From: an uncultured Prevotella sp.
Lineage (GTDB): Bacteria > Bacteroidota > Bacteroidia > Bacteroidales > Bacteroidaceae
Assembly: GCA_927910885.1 (NCBI GenBank)
Contig: CAKMOD010000046.1
Coordinates: 1 to 18,085 of the forward strand
DNA: 18,085 bases
Direction of reading: 5' to 3'
The position numbers and the translations under genes were made by a program. Positions 8,057 through 17,154 of this stretch are shown here, in pieces. Each line of letters opens with the position of its first letter. The first letter of the stretch is position 1. The notes beneath the pieces were generated by a model, which made no database searches, had not been told where the DNA came from, and worked only from the letters and a program-made list of their open reading frames with translations.

Positions 8057-10364
8057 AATCACCATTAACTTTGTACCTGTTTCTGAAAAAGTTTATTTTC
8101 CTGACTGGAGCGAACAGATATCCTATGATGTACCCTTTTCAGACGGAATAAGTGGTACCATTCATCTACATATAACAACGCATACACCAACGTTTGTACG
8201 CAACGGACACACCAAAGAGGATGCAGAAAAGAAATATCCAACCTATAACAGTTTTTCAAAAATAGCAAATCGATATTTCATCCCTGCAACATCTATTAAA
8301 GGTGAAGTACGCAACATATTAGAGATATTAAGCTTCTCTAAGATGGATATAGATCGTAGCAGCTTATTTGCACAACGAGAATGGGACAACACCAAACTTT
8401 ATACACTTAAAACGAACCAATCAGAAGTTCGTTGTGGTTGGTTAAGGAGAAAGGGAAATGACTACGAAATCATTAATTGTGGAAAGCCATATCGTATCAG
8501 TCATAAACGTATTGATGAATTTATCGGAGAGAATGTTATGGAAAAATCTTTTCTCCGAAAGAAATGGCATAAATCTAAATGAGAAAAAAGAAGAGAAAGA
8601 CCCCAAAACAGCCATTTTCAAATACGAACTTATGAAAAAGAAAGGAATAGATTTAACGAATCTATCCTTCGAAATAGATGAAGAAGCATGTAATAGCTAT
8701 AATACCCGCAGAGTACTTGTATCTGACAACGGGACTATTGAAGGTACTATAGTACTGACAGGACAGCCTGACCGATGGGCAGAAAGAAACAATCCAGCTA
8801 TAACACGCCCAAAAGGCAAATATTATGAATTTGTTTTTGCAAATAACGAAGAAGTTATCAATGGTAAAAAGGCTTATGATGTTTCAAAAGAAACTTTTGA
8901 TCATTATAAATTTATCTACCAAGACTCTGCCGAATGGCAACGTATCAAAGTTGATATTGAGACCAAGCAAGGTGTACCTGTATTCTTCAGGGTTGAAGAT
9001 AATAAAATAAAGGATTTCGGAATGGCATTTTTATATAAACTCCCATACGAAAAATCCCCATTTGAAGTATTGCCGAAAGCACATAAAATCGAAACTCCAG
9101 ACCTCGCACAATGCATCTTTGGCTATACATCTAAAAATAAGAGTTTGAAGGGAAGAGTGCAGTTTGGTCATGCTTTCTCCAATGATGCACAATCAGATAA
9201 AGACATTACATTAACACTGAACACTCCTAAGGCTTCTTATTATCCTATTTACATCCAACAAGAAGGAAGGAATGGTATCGTAACACGATACGAAACATAT
9301 AATGACGGTAAACTTTCCGGCTGGAAACGCTATCATATCCGTAAGAAAACATGGGAAAAAGCAATGAATAGTGAGAAGTTAGATACCATCATTCATCCTA
9401 TCAAGAAAGGATCAACCTTCCACGGGAGCATATCTTTCCATAATCTCCGGCCCGTTGAACTCGGAGCATTACTATCTGCTCTCACCTTTCACGGAACAAG
9501 CGGATGTTACCATAGCATAGGACAAGGGAAACCATACGGATTCGGCAAGGTTACCTATAATATAGAACTCGATTGTGACAATAATAATAATGAACTGGAA
9601 TATTATATGAGTTCTTTTGAATATACTATGGGCAACACACAAGTTGGATAGGGTCTGAGCAGGTTACAACACTTTTGACGATAGCTGCAAATGAAGTTGA
9701 GGGAACACCATTTGAGTATATGACAATGGAAATGGGAGGAACAAACGAGTTTATTCTGGCAAAGAGTAATAACGAATACCTTGCTCCTGCAAAACAAATA
9801 CTTGAGAAAAGAATCCTGCCACAGTCTTTATATGAACGTGGAGAAGAAATACAAGAAAAAGAGAAGAAGAATATCAAAGATTCCAACTTAAAGCTATTCG
9901 AGGAAATACAAGGAATGACGCGAGAAGAAGCTTTTCAAAGATTTGATGAAATCACAGCTGATCTTACAAAAAAGTCTGAAAATGAACAGTATGGGGATTG
10001 GAGAGAATTCTATCAGACTGAGAGAATCAACTGGATAAACAAGCGAAAAGATTTAGAAGCTAAGTTTACAGCTGATGAAAACAGACAGAGTTTTATCACG
10101 GGATTAGCTACATACCTTACCACTCTGACTTCTTATGGTGTCTGGGAAAATCGTATGAAAAAGTGGGAAAAATGGTGTGAGGAATATGATGGGGGGAGAA
10201 GCACTCTGACCGATATAGAGAAGCAAGCCGCTAAAACACGTCTTGCCGAACTTTATAAAGATTCCAAGAAAGCTGATCAGAAGAAATTCAAGTGGGGAAA
10301 TGCATCCAAAATTCTTGGAGAAGAAGTAAACCCTGAAATACTAAAAGCATATATTAAACAATAA
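8044..10364 (+). CDS. TIGR03986-family type III RAMP protein, three apparent frameshifts
   Basis: Repaired, this is a single protein of about 773 residues. The start ATG at 8044 has GGAGGG at 8031-8036 upstream. The N terminus reads NFVPVSEKVYFPDWSEQIS, then DVPFSDG and HTPTFVRNGH, then YFIPATSIKGEVRNILEI, a very characteristic TIGR03986 start with the RAMP PxxxxKG motif. Near residue 480 come LRPVELGALLSAL and the glycine-rich HSIGQGKPYGFGKV. The last 200 or so residues are charged and helical (REEAFQRFDEI, MKKWEKWCEEYDGG). The breaks are a missing T at 8065-8066, an extra T in T4 at 8549-8552 (repair gives SFSERNGIN), and a missing T at 9644-9645 (repair gives TQVWIGSEQVTTLL). Unbroken pieces run to 8582, to 9651 and from about 9650 to 10364. 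It probably builds part of the effector backbone. The length exceeds what I expect of the family, because of the helical tail. Confidence 0.82.
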
Positions 10365-10369
10365 CATAT

Positions 10370-11624
10370 ATGGCGAAGATACTTATTTCATTTTTAGGTA
10401 CAGGTTCACCTAATAAGAATTCGAATGAGCAGAGTCCTAATAGTAGTGACCGACAATATCACACAGCAAAATACCATTTCAGCAACAACGAAGAGAGTGA
10501 GCACACCTTCGTTGCTGCTGCACTTGCTGAACACAATAATATTGACAAAGTCATATTGATTGGAACTGTACATTCAATGTGGGAGGAAGTCTATCGGTAT
10601 TTTACAGAGAAGAATAGAAAGATTCTCGATGAGGATATCTACTTCCAGATATTAGAACATTGTGAGAATGCTACTCATAAATCTAAACTCACCCTTCCTC
10701 ATAAAGAACTCATAGAACAGTCTATAGGCAGCGAAGCAAAGATTATTCTGATTAAATATGGTATCAATGATGAGGAAACGCAAGATAACATCAACACTGT
10801 ATTAGGGATAGAACAAGAACTTAACGAAAGAGATGAGGTTATTGTAGATATCACCCACTCCTTCCGTTCACTCCCTATCCTAATAATGAACCTCCTGATA
10901 TATCTTCAGACTGTGAGCAAGAAAAAGATAAATATCTCGCACGTCTATTATGGGATGTTAGAGGTAAACAGAGAGCTGGGGCACGCTCCTGTTACCGAAC
11001 TCAGCAGTATGCTTGATATTAGCAAATGGATTACAGGAGCCTATGCTTTTGAAAACTTTGGCAATGCTTACCAAATCGCTGATTTAATCGAAAGTGAGAA
11101 TAAAGAAGTTAGCGAGCGTCTGCGTCGCTTTTCAAACCTTATGAACCTGAATCATTTAGGTCTTCTAAAGAGTGAGATTAATAACCTGAAGGCTATTAAG
11201 AACACAACATATCGTACGCTGATACCGAGTCTTATCATAACACCTATTGTAAATAGATTCATCGCACAATTTGATAAGATAAGAACGTTATCTCTCTTCC
11301 AGCTTAGATTAGCCAAATGGCAGTTTGAGCATCACAACTATACCGCTGCCTATATATCAGTCATAGAAAGTATCATTACTTATATATGCGAAGTCAACAA
11401 CAAAGACTGGCAGGACTATAAAATAAGAGAAGAAGCTAAGACTGCTATCCGAAAACAAAATAATACGTGGAGAGTTCAGGGAGAATTAACAAAAATATTC
11501 CGTGAAACAAATCATATCAGGAATTGTTTAGCACACTCTATTGAGACTGATACAAGACTTAATGATATGATTAAAAAAACTTAAAGAGAATCTCAACGCA
11601 TTATCAAACATCATTAAGCAATAG
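10370..11624 (+). CDS. CARF-HEPN ribonuclease, TM1812/Csx2-like (Csx1 superfamily), copy 1; C-terminal frameshift
   Basis: This is a cyclic-oligoadenylate-activated RNase. The N-terminal CARF domain begins AKILISFLGTGS, the GTG loop of the ligand pocket, and contains VDITHSFRSLP with the DxTHS motif at residues 160-164, diagnostic for the TM1812/DxTHG group. The C-terminal HEPN domain carries RNCLAH at 384-389, matching the R-X4-H active site. The given frame stops at 11584 after an A7 run (11573-11579), giving 404 residues. With six As it continues as KKLKENLNALSNIIKQ to a TAG at 11622-11624, a natural amphipathic end just 7 bases before the next start. This is probably a sequencing artefact, although a functional protein is likely either way, since the HEPN site is upstream. 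It starts 5 bases after the RAMP gene. Confidence 0.88.
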
Positions 11625-11631
11625 ACAACCT

Positions 11632-12960
11632 ATGGCACGAAAACTATTCATATCCGTTCTCGGGACGGGGCTATACGAAAAAGGTGTATATACACAGGGA
11701 GACTTCAGGTCAAGTGAAACAAGATTCATCCAACAGGCAACACTTGAGTTGATTGGATGTAAGGAAACTTGGACGGAAGAAGACAGGGTTTGCATCCTGC
11801 TCACGGACAAAGCCAAAGAACTAAACTGGGAGGTATCATCACGCAAACATCCGCATACGAAGGAAGAAATAGCCTACGAGGGATTGAGCACTTTACTCCA
11901 GAAAATGGATTTACGTTCACAGATTATACCTGTATCAATCTGCGATGGGAAGAATGAGGACGAAATGTGGAAGATATTCCAAACTACATTTGAACTAATA
12001 CAGGATGGGGATGAACTTTACTTTGACCTCACCCACAGTTTCCGCTATTTACCAATGCTCATTCTTGTTCTTAGCAATTATGCAAAGTTCTTAAAGAACA
12101 TCCGAATAGCACATATTTCATACGGCAACTATGAAGCACGTAACGAAGAGGGTTCCCCTATCGTAGATTTACTCCCGCTGACAGTTCTTCAAGACTGGAC
12201 CTTTGCTGCTGCCGATTTCCTACACAATGGACGTAGCGAACAGCTGACACAACTCACCCAACAGGTATTTAAACCAATCCTCCGAGACACGAGGGGAGAA
12301 GACCAACAGGCGCAGGCACTCAGAAAATTCTCAGAAGCTCTGAATAACATAACAAACAATCTTCAAATGTGTCGTGGACTAAATATTACAAAGGATAAGG
12401 ACATCTGCCGTCTGAAAAAATCTATCGACCAGTTATCTGAAGACATCATTGCACCTTTAGTTCCTGTGGTGAAAAGGATAGAGCGATCATTTACAAAGTT
12501 CATCCCAGACTCTAATATCCTGAATGGACTGCATGCTGCACAATGGTGCTACGACAACCACATGTTTCAACAGTCAATAACAATTCTGCAAGAAACGATT
12601 GTAACCTATATCTGTAATAAAAACGAACTCTCGGTAACTGACAAAGATGCACGAGCTCTGGTCAATACAGCTTTCTACATTGTAGATGAAAAACTACAGC
12701 AGGAGGAAAAGAAATGGAAACTCCCAAACTTTGGTAAAGGTAACGAGGCTATAGACAAGGTGAGCGAACTTATTAAATATCCTGACATAGAAAAACTATC
12801 CAGTAGCTTTAAAACAGCTACAGATGTACGTAACGATTTTAATCATGCTGGATTCCGACCTAACCCGATGACTGCAGACAAACTCGCACATAAAATCGAA
12901 GAAAGCATTAATAAAGTTCATAACATAATATTTGGTGATTATGTTCATCAACCTCTCTAA
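11632..12960 (+). CDS. CARF-HEPN ribonuclease, TM1812/Csx2-like (Csx1 superfamily), copy 2
   Basis: The second CARF-HEPN protein has 442 residues and is intact. It begins ARKLFISVLGTGLYEKG, matching copy 1 in the first strand and GTG loop. It has FDLTHSFRYLPML with the DxTHS motif at residues 132-136, and RNDFNH at 400-405 as the HEPN R-X4-H site. Between them lies a helical linker. Overall similarity to copy 1 is limited to the motifs and layout, so this is an old duplication or two separately acquired effectors. It should be activated by a cyclic oligoadenylate made by Cas10, and degrade RNA non-specifically. The stop lies 20 bases inside the next gene. The two copies may answer to different ring sizes or form hetero-dimers; both are inference. 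Confidence 0.9.
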   Translation: MARKLFISVLGTGLYEKGVYTQGDFRSSETRFIQQATLELIGCKETWTEEDRVCILLTDKAKELNWEVSSRKHPHTKEEIAYEGLSTLLQKMDLRSQIIPVSICDGKNEDEMWKIFQTTFELIQDGDELYFDLTHSFRYLPMLILVLSNYAKFLKNIRIAHISYGNYEARNEEGSPIVDLLPLTVLQDWTFAAADFLHNGRSEQLTQLTQQVFKPILRDTRGEDQQAQALRKFSEALNNITNNLQMCRGLNITKDKDICRLKKSIDQLSEDIIAPLVPVVKRIERSFTKFIPDSNILNGLHAAQWCYDNHMFQQSITILQETIVTYICNKNELSVTDKDARALVNTAFYIVDEKLQQEEKKWKLPNFGKGNEAIDKVSELIKYPDIEKLSSSFKTATDVRNDFNHAGFRPNPMTADKLAHKIEESINKVHNIIFGDYVHQPL

Positions 12961-13297
12961 CCACCCTTTCGACACATGGTCATCCTCGCAACTATCAGCA
13001 GCGAGGGAATATGGCGAACTGCAGGAAATTGCCTTTCCGAATATTGAGCCGGAACTTAGCAAAGTTTACGTACAGAAGGAGGCTGCTGCCTGTGTAACGA
13101 TGATACAGGAGACATACCCTACAGAAAACCTAACGGTGCACATTATGGGCGAACTTACTTTCTGCTACTATGCTGTCAGACTACTGAAGAAGGCGGGAAT
13201 ACGTTGTGTTGCATCTACTACAGAACGAATTGTAGAGGAAACAGAAGACCATCAGAAACTTGTACGTTTCTCTTTTGTCCAGTTCAGAGAATATTAA
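12941..13297 (+). CDS. Small Rossmann-like CRISPR accessory protein, candidate ring nuclease
   Basis: This is a protein of 118 residues starting MFINLSNHPFDTW. The ATG at 12941 is preferred over an upstream TTG at 12932 because it gives a clean first strand. It overlaps copy 2 of the CARF-HEPN gene by 20 bases, so it is translated with it. The pattern is strand with an SNHP loop, helix, FPNIEP, helix, strand (LTVHIMGEL), helix (FCYYAVRLLKKAG), strand (IRCVAST), then a hairpin ending FVQFREY. The size, layout and gene position recall small CARF-like proteins found beside CARF effectors (Csx15/Csx16/Csx20-type), several of which are ring nucleases or predicted ones. I cannot name the family with certainty. 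Conserved-looking candidates for activity are S8, N9, H10, W15 and the TTER stretch. Cyclic-oligoadenylate removal is inference. Confidence 0.8.
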   Translation: MFINLSNHPFDTWSSSQLSAAREYGELQEIAFPNIEPELSKVYVQKEAAACVTMIQETYPTENLTVHIMGELTFCYYAVRLLKKAGIRCVASTTERIVEETEDHQKLVRFSFVQFREY

Positions 13298-13314
13298 TCA
13301 TTGCTATCAAAGAA

Positions 13315-14759
13315 ATGACAGAAAAGAAAGACAAGCAGATAGTTCTGACACCTTCCCAACAGCAGGCTTTCAATAAGTTGAAAGACTTTGTCAACGGTAG
13401 TAGTGCCAATACATTCATCCTTACTGGATATGCTGGAACTGGAAAGACTACACTAATGAAGACACTCATTGAGTGGATAAACGAGCAGAACAAAGAATTC
13501 CAGCTGCTTGCCTCGACGGGCAGAGCGGCAAAGATTCTCAGCAACAAGACAGAATGTGAGACAAAAACAGTTCATAGTTGCATCTATACCTTTGCAGATT
13601 TCAATCAGGATATCGAAAAGGTCGTCAACCAGATTGACGACTCAAAGGTATTGACGATACAGGACAGTTATTATTGCAATTTACATCAGCCTCAGCAAAG
13701 AATTCTGATTATGAGCGCAAAGTCTATATCATTGACGAGGCATCAATGATTTCTGACCATCCTGACAAGAACCCCACCCAGGCTATATTTGGAACAGGAA
13801 GATTACTAAACGATCTCATCAATTACGATTACAAGGGCTGTTTTATCTTTGTAGGTGATGCTTGTCAGCTACCACCTATTGCACAAGATTTCTCTCCTGC
13901 GCTGGACAAAGAATATCTTAAAGATATTCACAATATGACTGTTGAACGTGCTACGCTCAATGAGATTGTACGCCAACAGGATGGCAACGACATTGTCGTC
14001 GCTGCCACACGTATGCGCACACTCTATCAGAATCCGCCTCAAGTAAAATGGGGAAAGTTTCCTTTCCGTGGTTACAAAGACATCAAGATACATCCTAACC
14101 AGCTGTCAATACTCAATGCCTATATCAACAATGTAAAGCTGAATGGTTTTGAAGATGCTACCCTACTCTGCGGAAGCAATGCTGCTTGCAGTACACTGAC
14201 AGGTATTGTACGCCCTGCACTCGGTTTCCATAGTTTATCACTTGAAGTAGGCGAGCTACTACTTGTCACACAAAACAACAATACGACAAGGCTCATGAAT
14301 GGGGACCTCGTAAAAGTTATCTCCACAGAACGGCGTATAAGGCGGGCCGGTCTAACCTTCCTGCAAGTTGAAGTGCAAGAAATGGTTAGCAAGAAAACAT
14401 TCTCTCTGCTTCTCATAGAAGACATCCTCTATGGTAATATGACCAACCTTACGCAAGAATCCCAAAAGGCTCTCTTCATCGACTTCTATCGACGAATGAA
14501 GGAGCAGCATATCAAACCCAAGACTGATGCCTTTAAGACTGCTATGTTTAACGACCCTTACCTCAATGCCCTCCGAGCTGTATATGGTTATGCCCTTACT
14601 TGCCACAAGGCACAAGGAGGAGAGTGGAAGGACGTGTATCTCGACATCCCCCGACACCTCAGCCACTCTCCGAAGCGTTCAGCCTATCAGTGGCTCTACA
14701 CTGCTATGACACGCGCCAGTGATTGTCTACATGTAGCAGATGATTTCTTTATTGGTTGA
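13315..14759 (+). CDS. RecD-like SF1B helicase / AAA_30 ATPase, one apparent frameshift
   Basis: Repaired, this is a 481-residue SF1 helicase. Motif I (Walker A) is GYAGTGKTT at residues 38-46 after a Q-motif-like LTPSQQQAF. Motif Ia is ASTGRAAKIL. Motif II is YIIDEASM with D141-E142. Motif III is FVGDACQLPPI. The UvrD_C_2-like end shows YALTCHKAQGGEWKDV (motif V) and YTAMTRAS (motif VI). A missing T at 13668-13669 breaks the gene: the first piece would stop at 13749 in the wrong frame, and repair gives DSLLLQFTSASAKNSDYERKVY. No nuclease domain is seen. It begins 17 bases after the small Rossmann protein, so it probably belongs to the same transcript. It could unwind DNA for adaptation, or be an unrelated repair gene next to the locus. 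Confidence 0.85.
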
Positions 14760-15025
14760 GGACTTTTAATAAAGACCATCAAATAAGAGCTATTGCTCTC
14801 TGATAAAACGAGGATGTACAGGACCTCCGCACCATTAGTGCGAACGCTCCGCACACAACGTGTTAAGCGTTAGCACCACGGGAAAAGGAGGCGAAAAAAA
14901 TGAGAATCATCTTCCTTGTAACAAGATAAAGCATTTCTCCTGACGTCTTACCTAAAATAGGCAAGTTCTATCAGACATCAATAATAAAGAATAAAAAACA
15001 AGAATTAAAACACACTTCTAACTTT
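14760..15025. other. Structured spacer between helicase and cas1
   Basis: There is no gene of useful size. A small hairpin AGAGC-TATT-GCTCT (14786-14799) follows the helicase stop, without a T-run. The block at 14824-14891 is GC-richer and heavily self-complementary (see the separate entry). A third hairpin, CTTACCTA-AAA-TAGGCAAG with one mismatch (14947-14965), lies before cas1. A nine-codon frame at 14900-14929 follows an AAGGAGG at 14885-14891 but is too short to call. No clear TAnnTTTG promoter is found, so cas1 may be transcribed from upstream. Confidence 0.6.
14824..14891 (+). repeat. Nested inverted repeats, possible three-way-junction RNA or repeat element
   Basis: Outer arms CCTCC (14824-14828) and GGAGG (14887-14891) enclose two hairpins. 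The first is CGCAC-CATTA-GTGCG (14828-14842). The second has AACGCT (14843-14848) pairing with AGCGTT (14866-14871) and an inner ACAC-AAC-GTGT (14853-14863). The outer arm shares one base with the first hairpin. CTCCGCAC occurs twice (14825-14832 and 14847-14854). The GC content contrasts with the AT-rich surroundings. It may be an intergenic repeat or a structured RNA; no riboswitch class is recognised. Confidence 0.5.
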
Positions 15026-16004
15026 ATGGAATTAATACTCAACACATTTGGCGTTTCACTTAATCGTGACAATGAAGGTTTCGTTATCAACACATCTGAG
15101 GGTAAACAACGCATACCTGCTGTAGGCATAGATAGCATACAAATCAGCCGTGGTGCACAGATAACAAGTGATGCTGTAATGCTCGCAATAGAACACGAGA
15201 TAGAAGTAATGTTCATGGACAAGGCTGGAAAGCCTATCGGACGTATATGGAGTCCCAAAATATGGTAGTATTTCTACTATTCGAAAAGGGCAGTTGAACT
15301 TTATCTACTCTCACAACGCAGTAGACTGGATAAAGGAGGTCCTACTCAAGAAGATAGAAAATCAACAGGCTCTGATGTTACTTTTCAACAATGATGACCA
15401 TCCTAAAACTGATACAGAAAAAAACATAGCAAGATTAGAAGACTACCGCAACAAAATCCGCACACTTGATGGCGACATTGTTAATGACATTGCTCCTATG
15501 TTACGTGGATGGGAGGGACAAGCCTCACGCATATATTTCAGCACTATAAATGCATTCCTTCCAGAGCAGTTTCGCTTCAATATCCGCTCACAACATCCTG
15601 CGCTCGACATCACAAATGCGTTCCTTAATTATGGTTATGGTATCCTCTACGGCCGCATTGAGGGAGCGCTTATTAAAGCAGGAGTTGACCCATACATTGG
15701 TGTTCTACACCGTGACGACTACAATCGTCCTGTTCTTGTCTATGATATCATCGAGATGTACCGTATCTGGGTAGATTATGTTGTCTATACACTTCTTGCA
15801 CAAAATGTTATTACAGAGGAGTTTTATTCTGTTCGTGAAGACGGCTCTTACTGGCTTGAAGCCCTTGGACGTCGTGTACTCATACAATCACTCAACGACT
15901 ACATGGACGAAGTGATAACCGTAAAAGGAGTAACAAGGTCTCGTTTGACTATTCTCTCACTCTATGCACAATCCCTTGCCCAAAAATTTAAAGAGGAAAT
16001 GTAA
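15026..16004 (+). CDS. cas1: Cas1, spacer integrase, one apparent frameshift
   Basis: Cas1 is the metal-dependent integrase that, with Cas2, inserts spacers at the leader end of the array. Repaired, it has 325 residues, the usual length. The N-terminal beta domain runs from MELILNTFGVSL through IQISRGAQITSDAV and VMFMDKAGKPIGR. The catalytic triad is E163 (RGWEGQAS), H228 (GVLHRDDY) and D240 (VYDIIEMYR), with spacing as in known Cas1. An extra A in the A4 run at 15257-15260 ends the given frame at 15268. With three As it reads WSPKYGSISTIRKGQLNFIY and continues to 16004. The piece from 15294 holds all three catalytic residues. It opens the adaptation module cas1, prim-pol, cas2. Confidence 0.93.
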
Positions 16005-16081
16005 AGAATTAACGAGGAGAAAACTGAAAAACAGCTTAGTCTCCTAACTCTAATACATTAATACTTTCACCCGAGAACACT

Positions 16082-17098
16082 ATGCTACTATTCGGAACAA
16101 ACATACAATCTGCAGCTGACGAATTAAAGAAGGTACAGGAAGAGTATCTCTATAATAGCCTCCGTAACCCTAAGCCTACTATTGCTGCAACAATCCAGCA
16201 ACTACGTATAGTTTACAGCATGGATGCTAAAGCCTATGCGCAGCTAAAAAGAAGACTGCCATATTTTGTCTGTGGACAATTTAACCCACCTTTCCGCAGA
16301 AAGGAGAACTTTGCTTACACAGAAAGCTTTATTCTTGACTTTGACCATCTATCATCTAAGCAACTATCAATGAAAACTATACGTGATAATATTGTGAAAG
16401 ATGAACAAGTCATGATGTGTTTTACGTCACCAAGTGAGGATGGCCTGAAAGTTATGTTTCGGCTTAAAGAACGATGCTATGATGCAGGATTATATTCTAT
16501 TTTTTACAAAGCCTTTGCTGCTACTTTTGCTATGCGGCATAATCTGACCCAAGTAACTGATAGTAAGACCTCAGATGTTGCACGTGCATGTTTTATCAGC
16601 ATAGACCCAAATGCCTATTTCAATCCAAATTCAATACCTGTTGATATTAAAGCTTATCTTGACGAATCAAATCCAGACTTGCTCTTCAAAATAAAACACG
16701 AACAAGACGAACATGACAAAGTTATTAAGAAGAGTGACGACGAACAGGTGCCTTTACCAAAAGATCCTGACAAAGATATATTAACACGTATTCGACAGCA
16801 ACTTAATCCAAAGGCACAACTGCCAGTAGAACAACATCCAGCCTATGTACCAGAACGGCTCAACGAAATAATTGCTGAATTAAAACTCTTTATAGAAGAA
16901 ACAGGACTACAAGTAACAGAGATTATTAATATACAATATGCTAAGAAAATACGAGCACGATTAGGACAAAAGGAAGCCGAGGTAAACCTCTTTTATGGTA
17001 AACGTGGATTCAGCGTCGTCATATCTCCCAGACTTGGAACAAATAAAGAACTGAACGAACTACTTGCAGATTTAATTAAAGCTTTTCTACAAAAGTAA
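16082..17098 (+). CDS. CRISPR-associated primase-polymerase (VirE-N/BT4734-like PrimPol)
   Basis: The first 200 residues match the VirE-N / BT4734-like primase fold of archaeo-eukaryotic primase type found with type III cas1-cas2 (CAPP). The metal-binding pair is in ILDFDHL, D86 and D88. The nucleotide-binding motif is TSPSEDGLKVMF with SPSEDGLK at 116-123. A third motif, TSDVARACFISIDPNAY, starts near residue 163 and has D165 and R168. Residues 205-275 are a charged linker; the last 70 form a small domain (YVPERLNEII to LLADLIKAFLQK) I do not recognise. CAPP proteins make and extend DNA primers and are thought to help prepare or fill in spacers. It lies between cas1 (77 bases) and cas2 (56 bases). 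It is intact at 338 residues. Confidence 0.85.
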   Translation: MLLFGTNIQSAADELKKVQEEYLYNSLRNPKPTIAATIQQLRIVYSMDAKAYAQLKRRLPYFVCGQFNPPFRRKENFAYTESFILDFDHLSSKQLSMKTIRDNIVKDEQVMMCFTSPSEDGLKVMFRLKERCYDAGLYSIFYKAFAATFAMRHNLTQVTDSKTSDVARACFISIDPNAYFNPNSIPVDIKAYLDESNPDLLFKIKHEQDEHDKVIKKSDDEQVPLPKDPDKDILTRIRQQLNPKAQLPVEQHPAYVPERLNEIIAELKLFIEETGLQVTEIINIQYAKKIRARLGQKEAEVNLFYGKRGFSVVISPRLGTNKELNELLADLIKAFLQK

Positions 17099-17154
17099 AA
17101 AAGACAAATCAAGTCTAAATTCTTGATAGCTTTACACAAATATAAAAACCAAAA

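Noticed and set aside
6235..10364. Reading the two RAMP genes as five or six separate small genes or as pseudogenes
   Set aside because: Motifs continue across the joints after one-base repair in homopolymers, and no other stops or deletions exist.
14900..14929. Nine-codon leader peptide after AAGGAGG
   Set aside because: It is too short to support as a gene; the GGAGG is explained by pairing with CCTCC upstream. Kept only as an observation.
16016..16044. GGAGA/TCTCC inverted repeat between cas1 and the prim-pol as a terminator
   Set aside because: The stem is short with a large loop and no T-run follows; the genes are likely co-transcribed.
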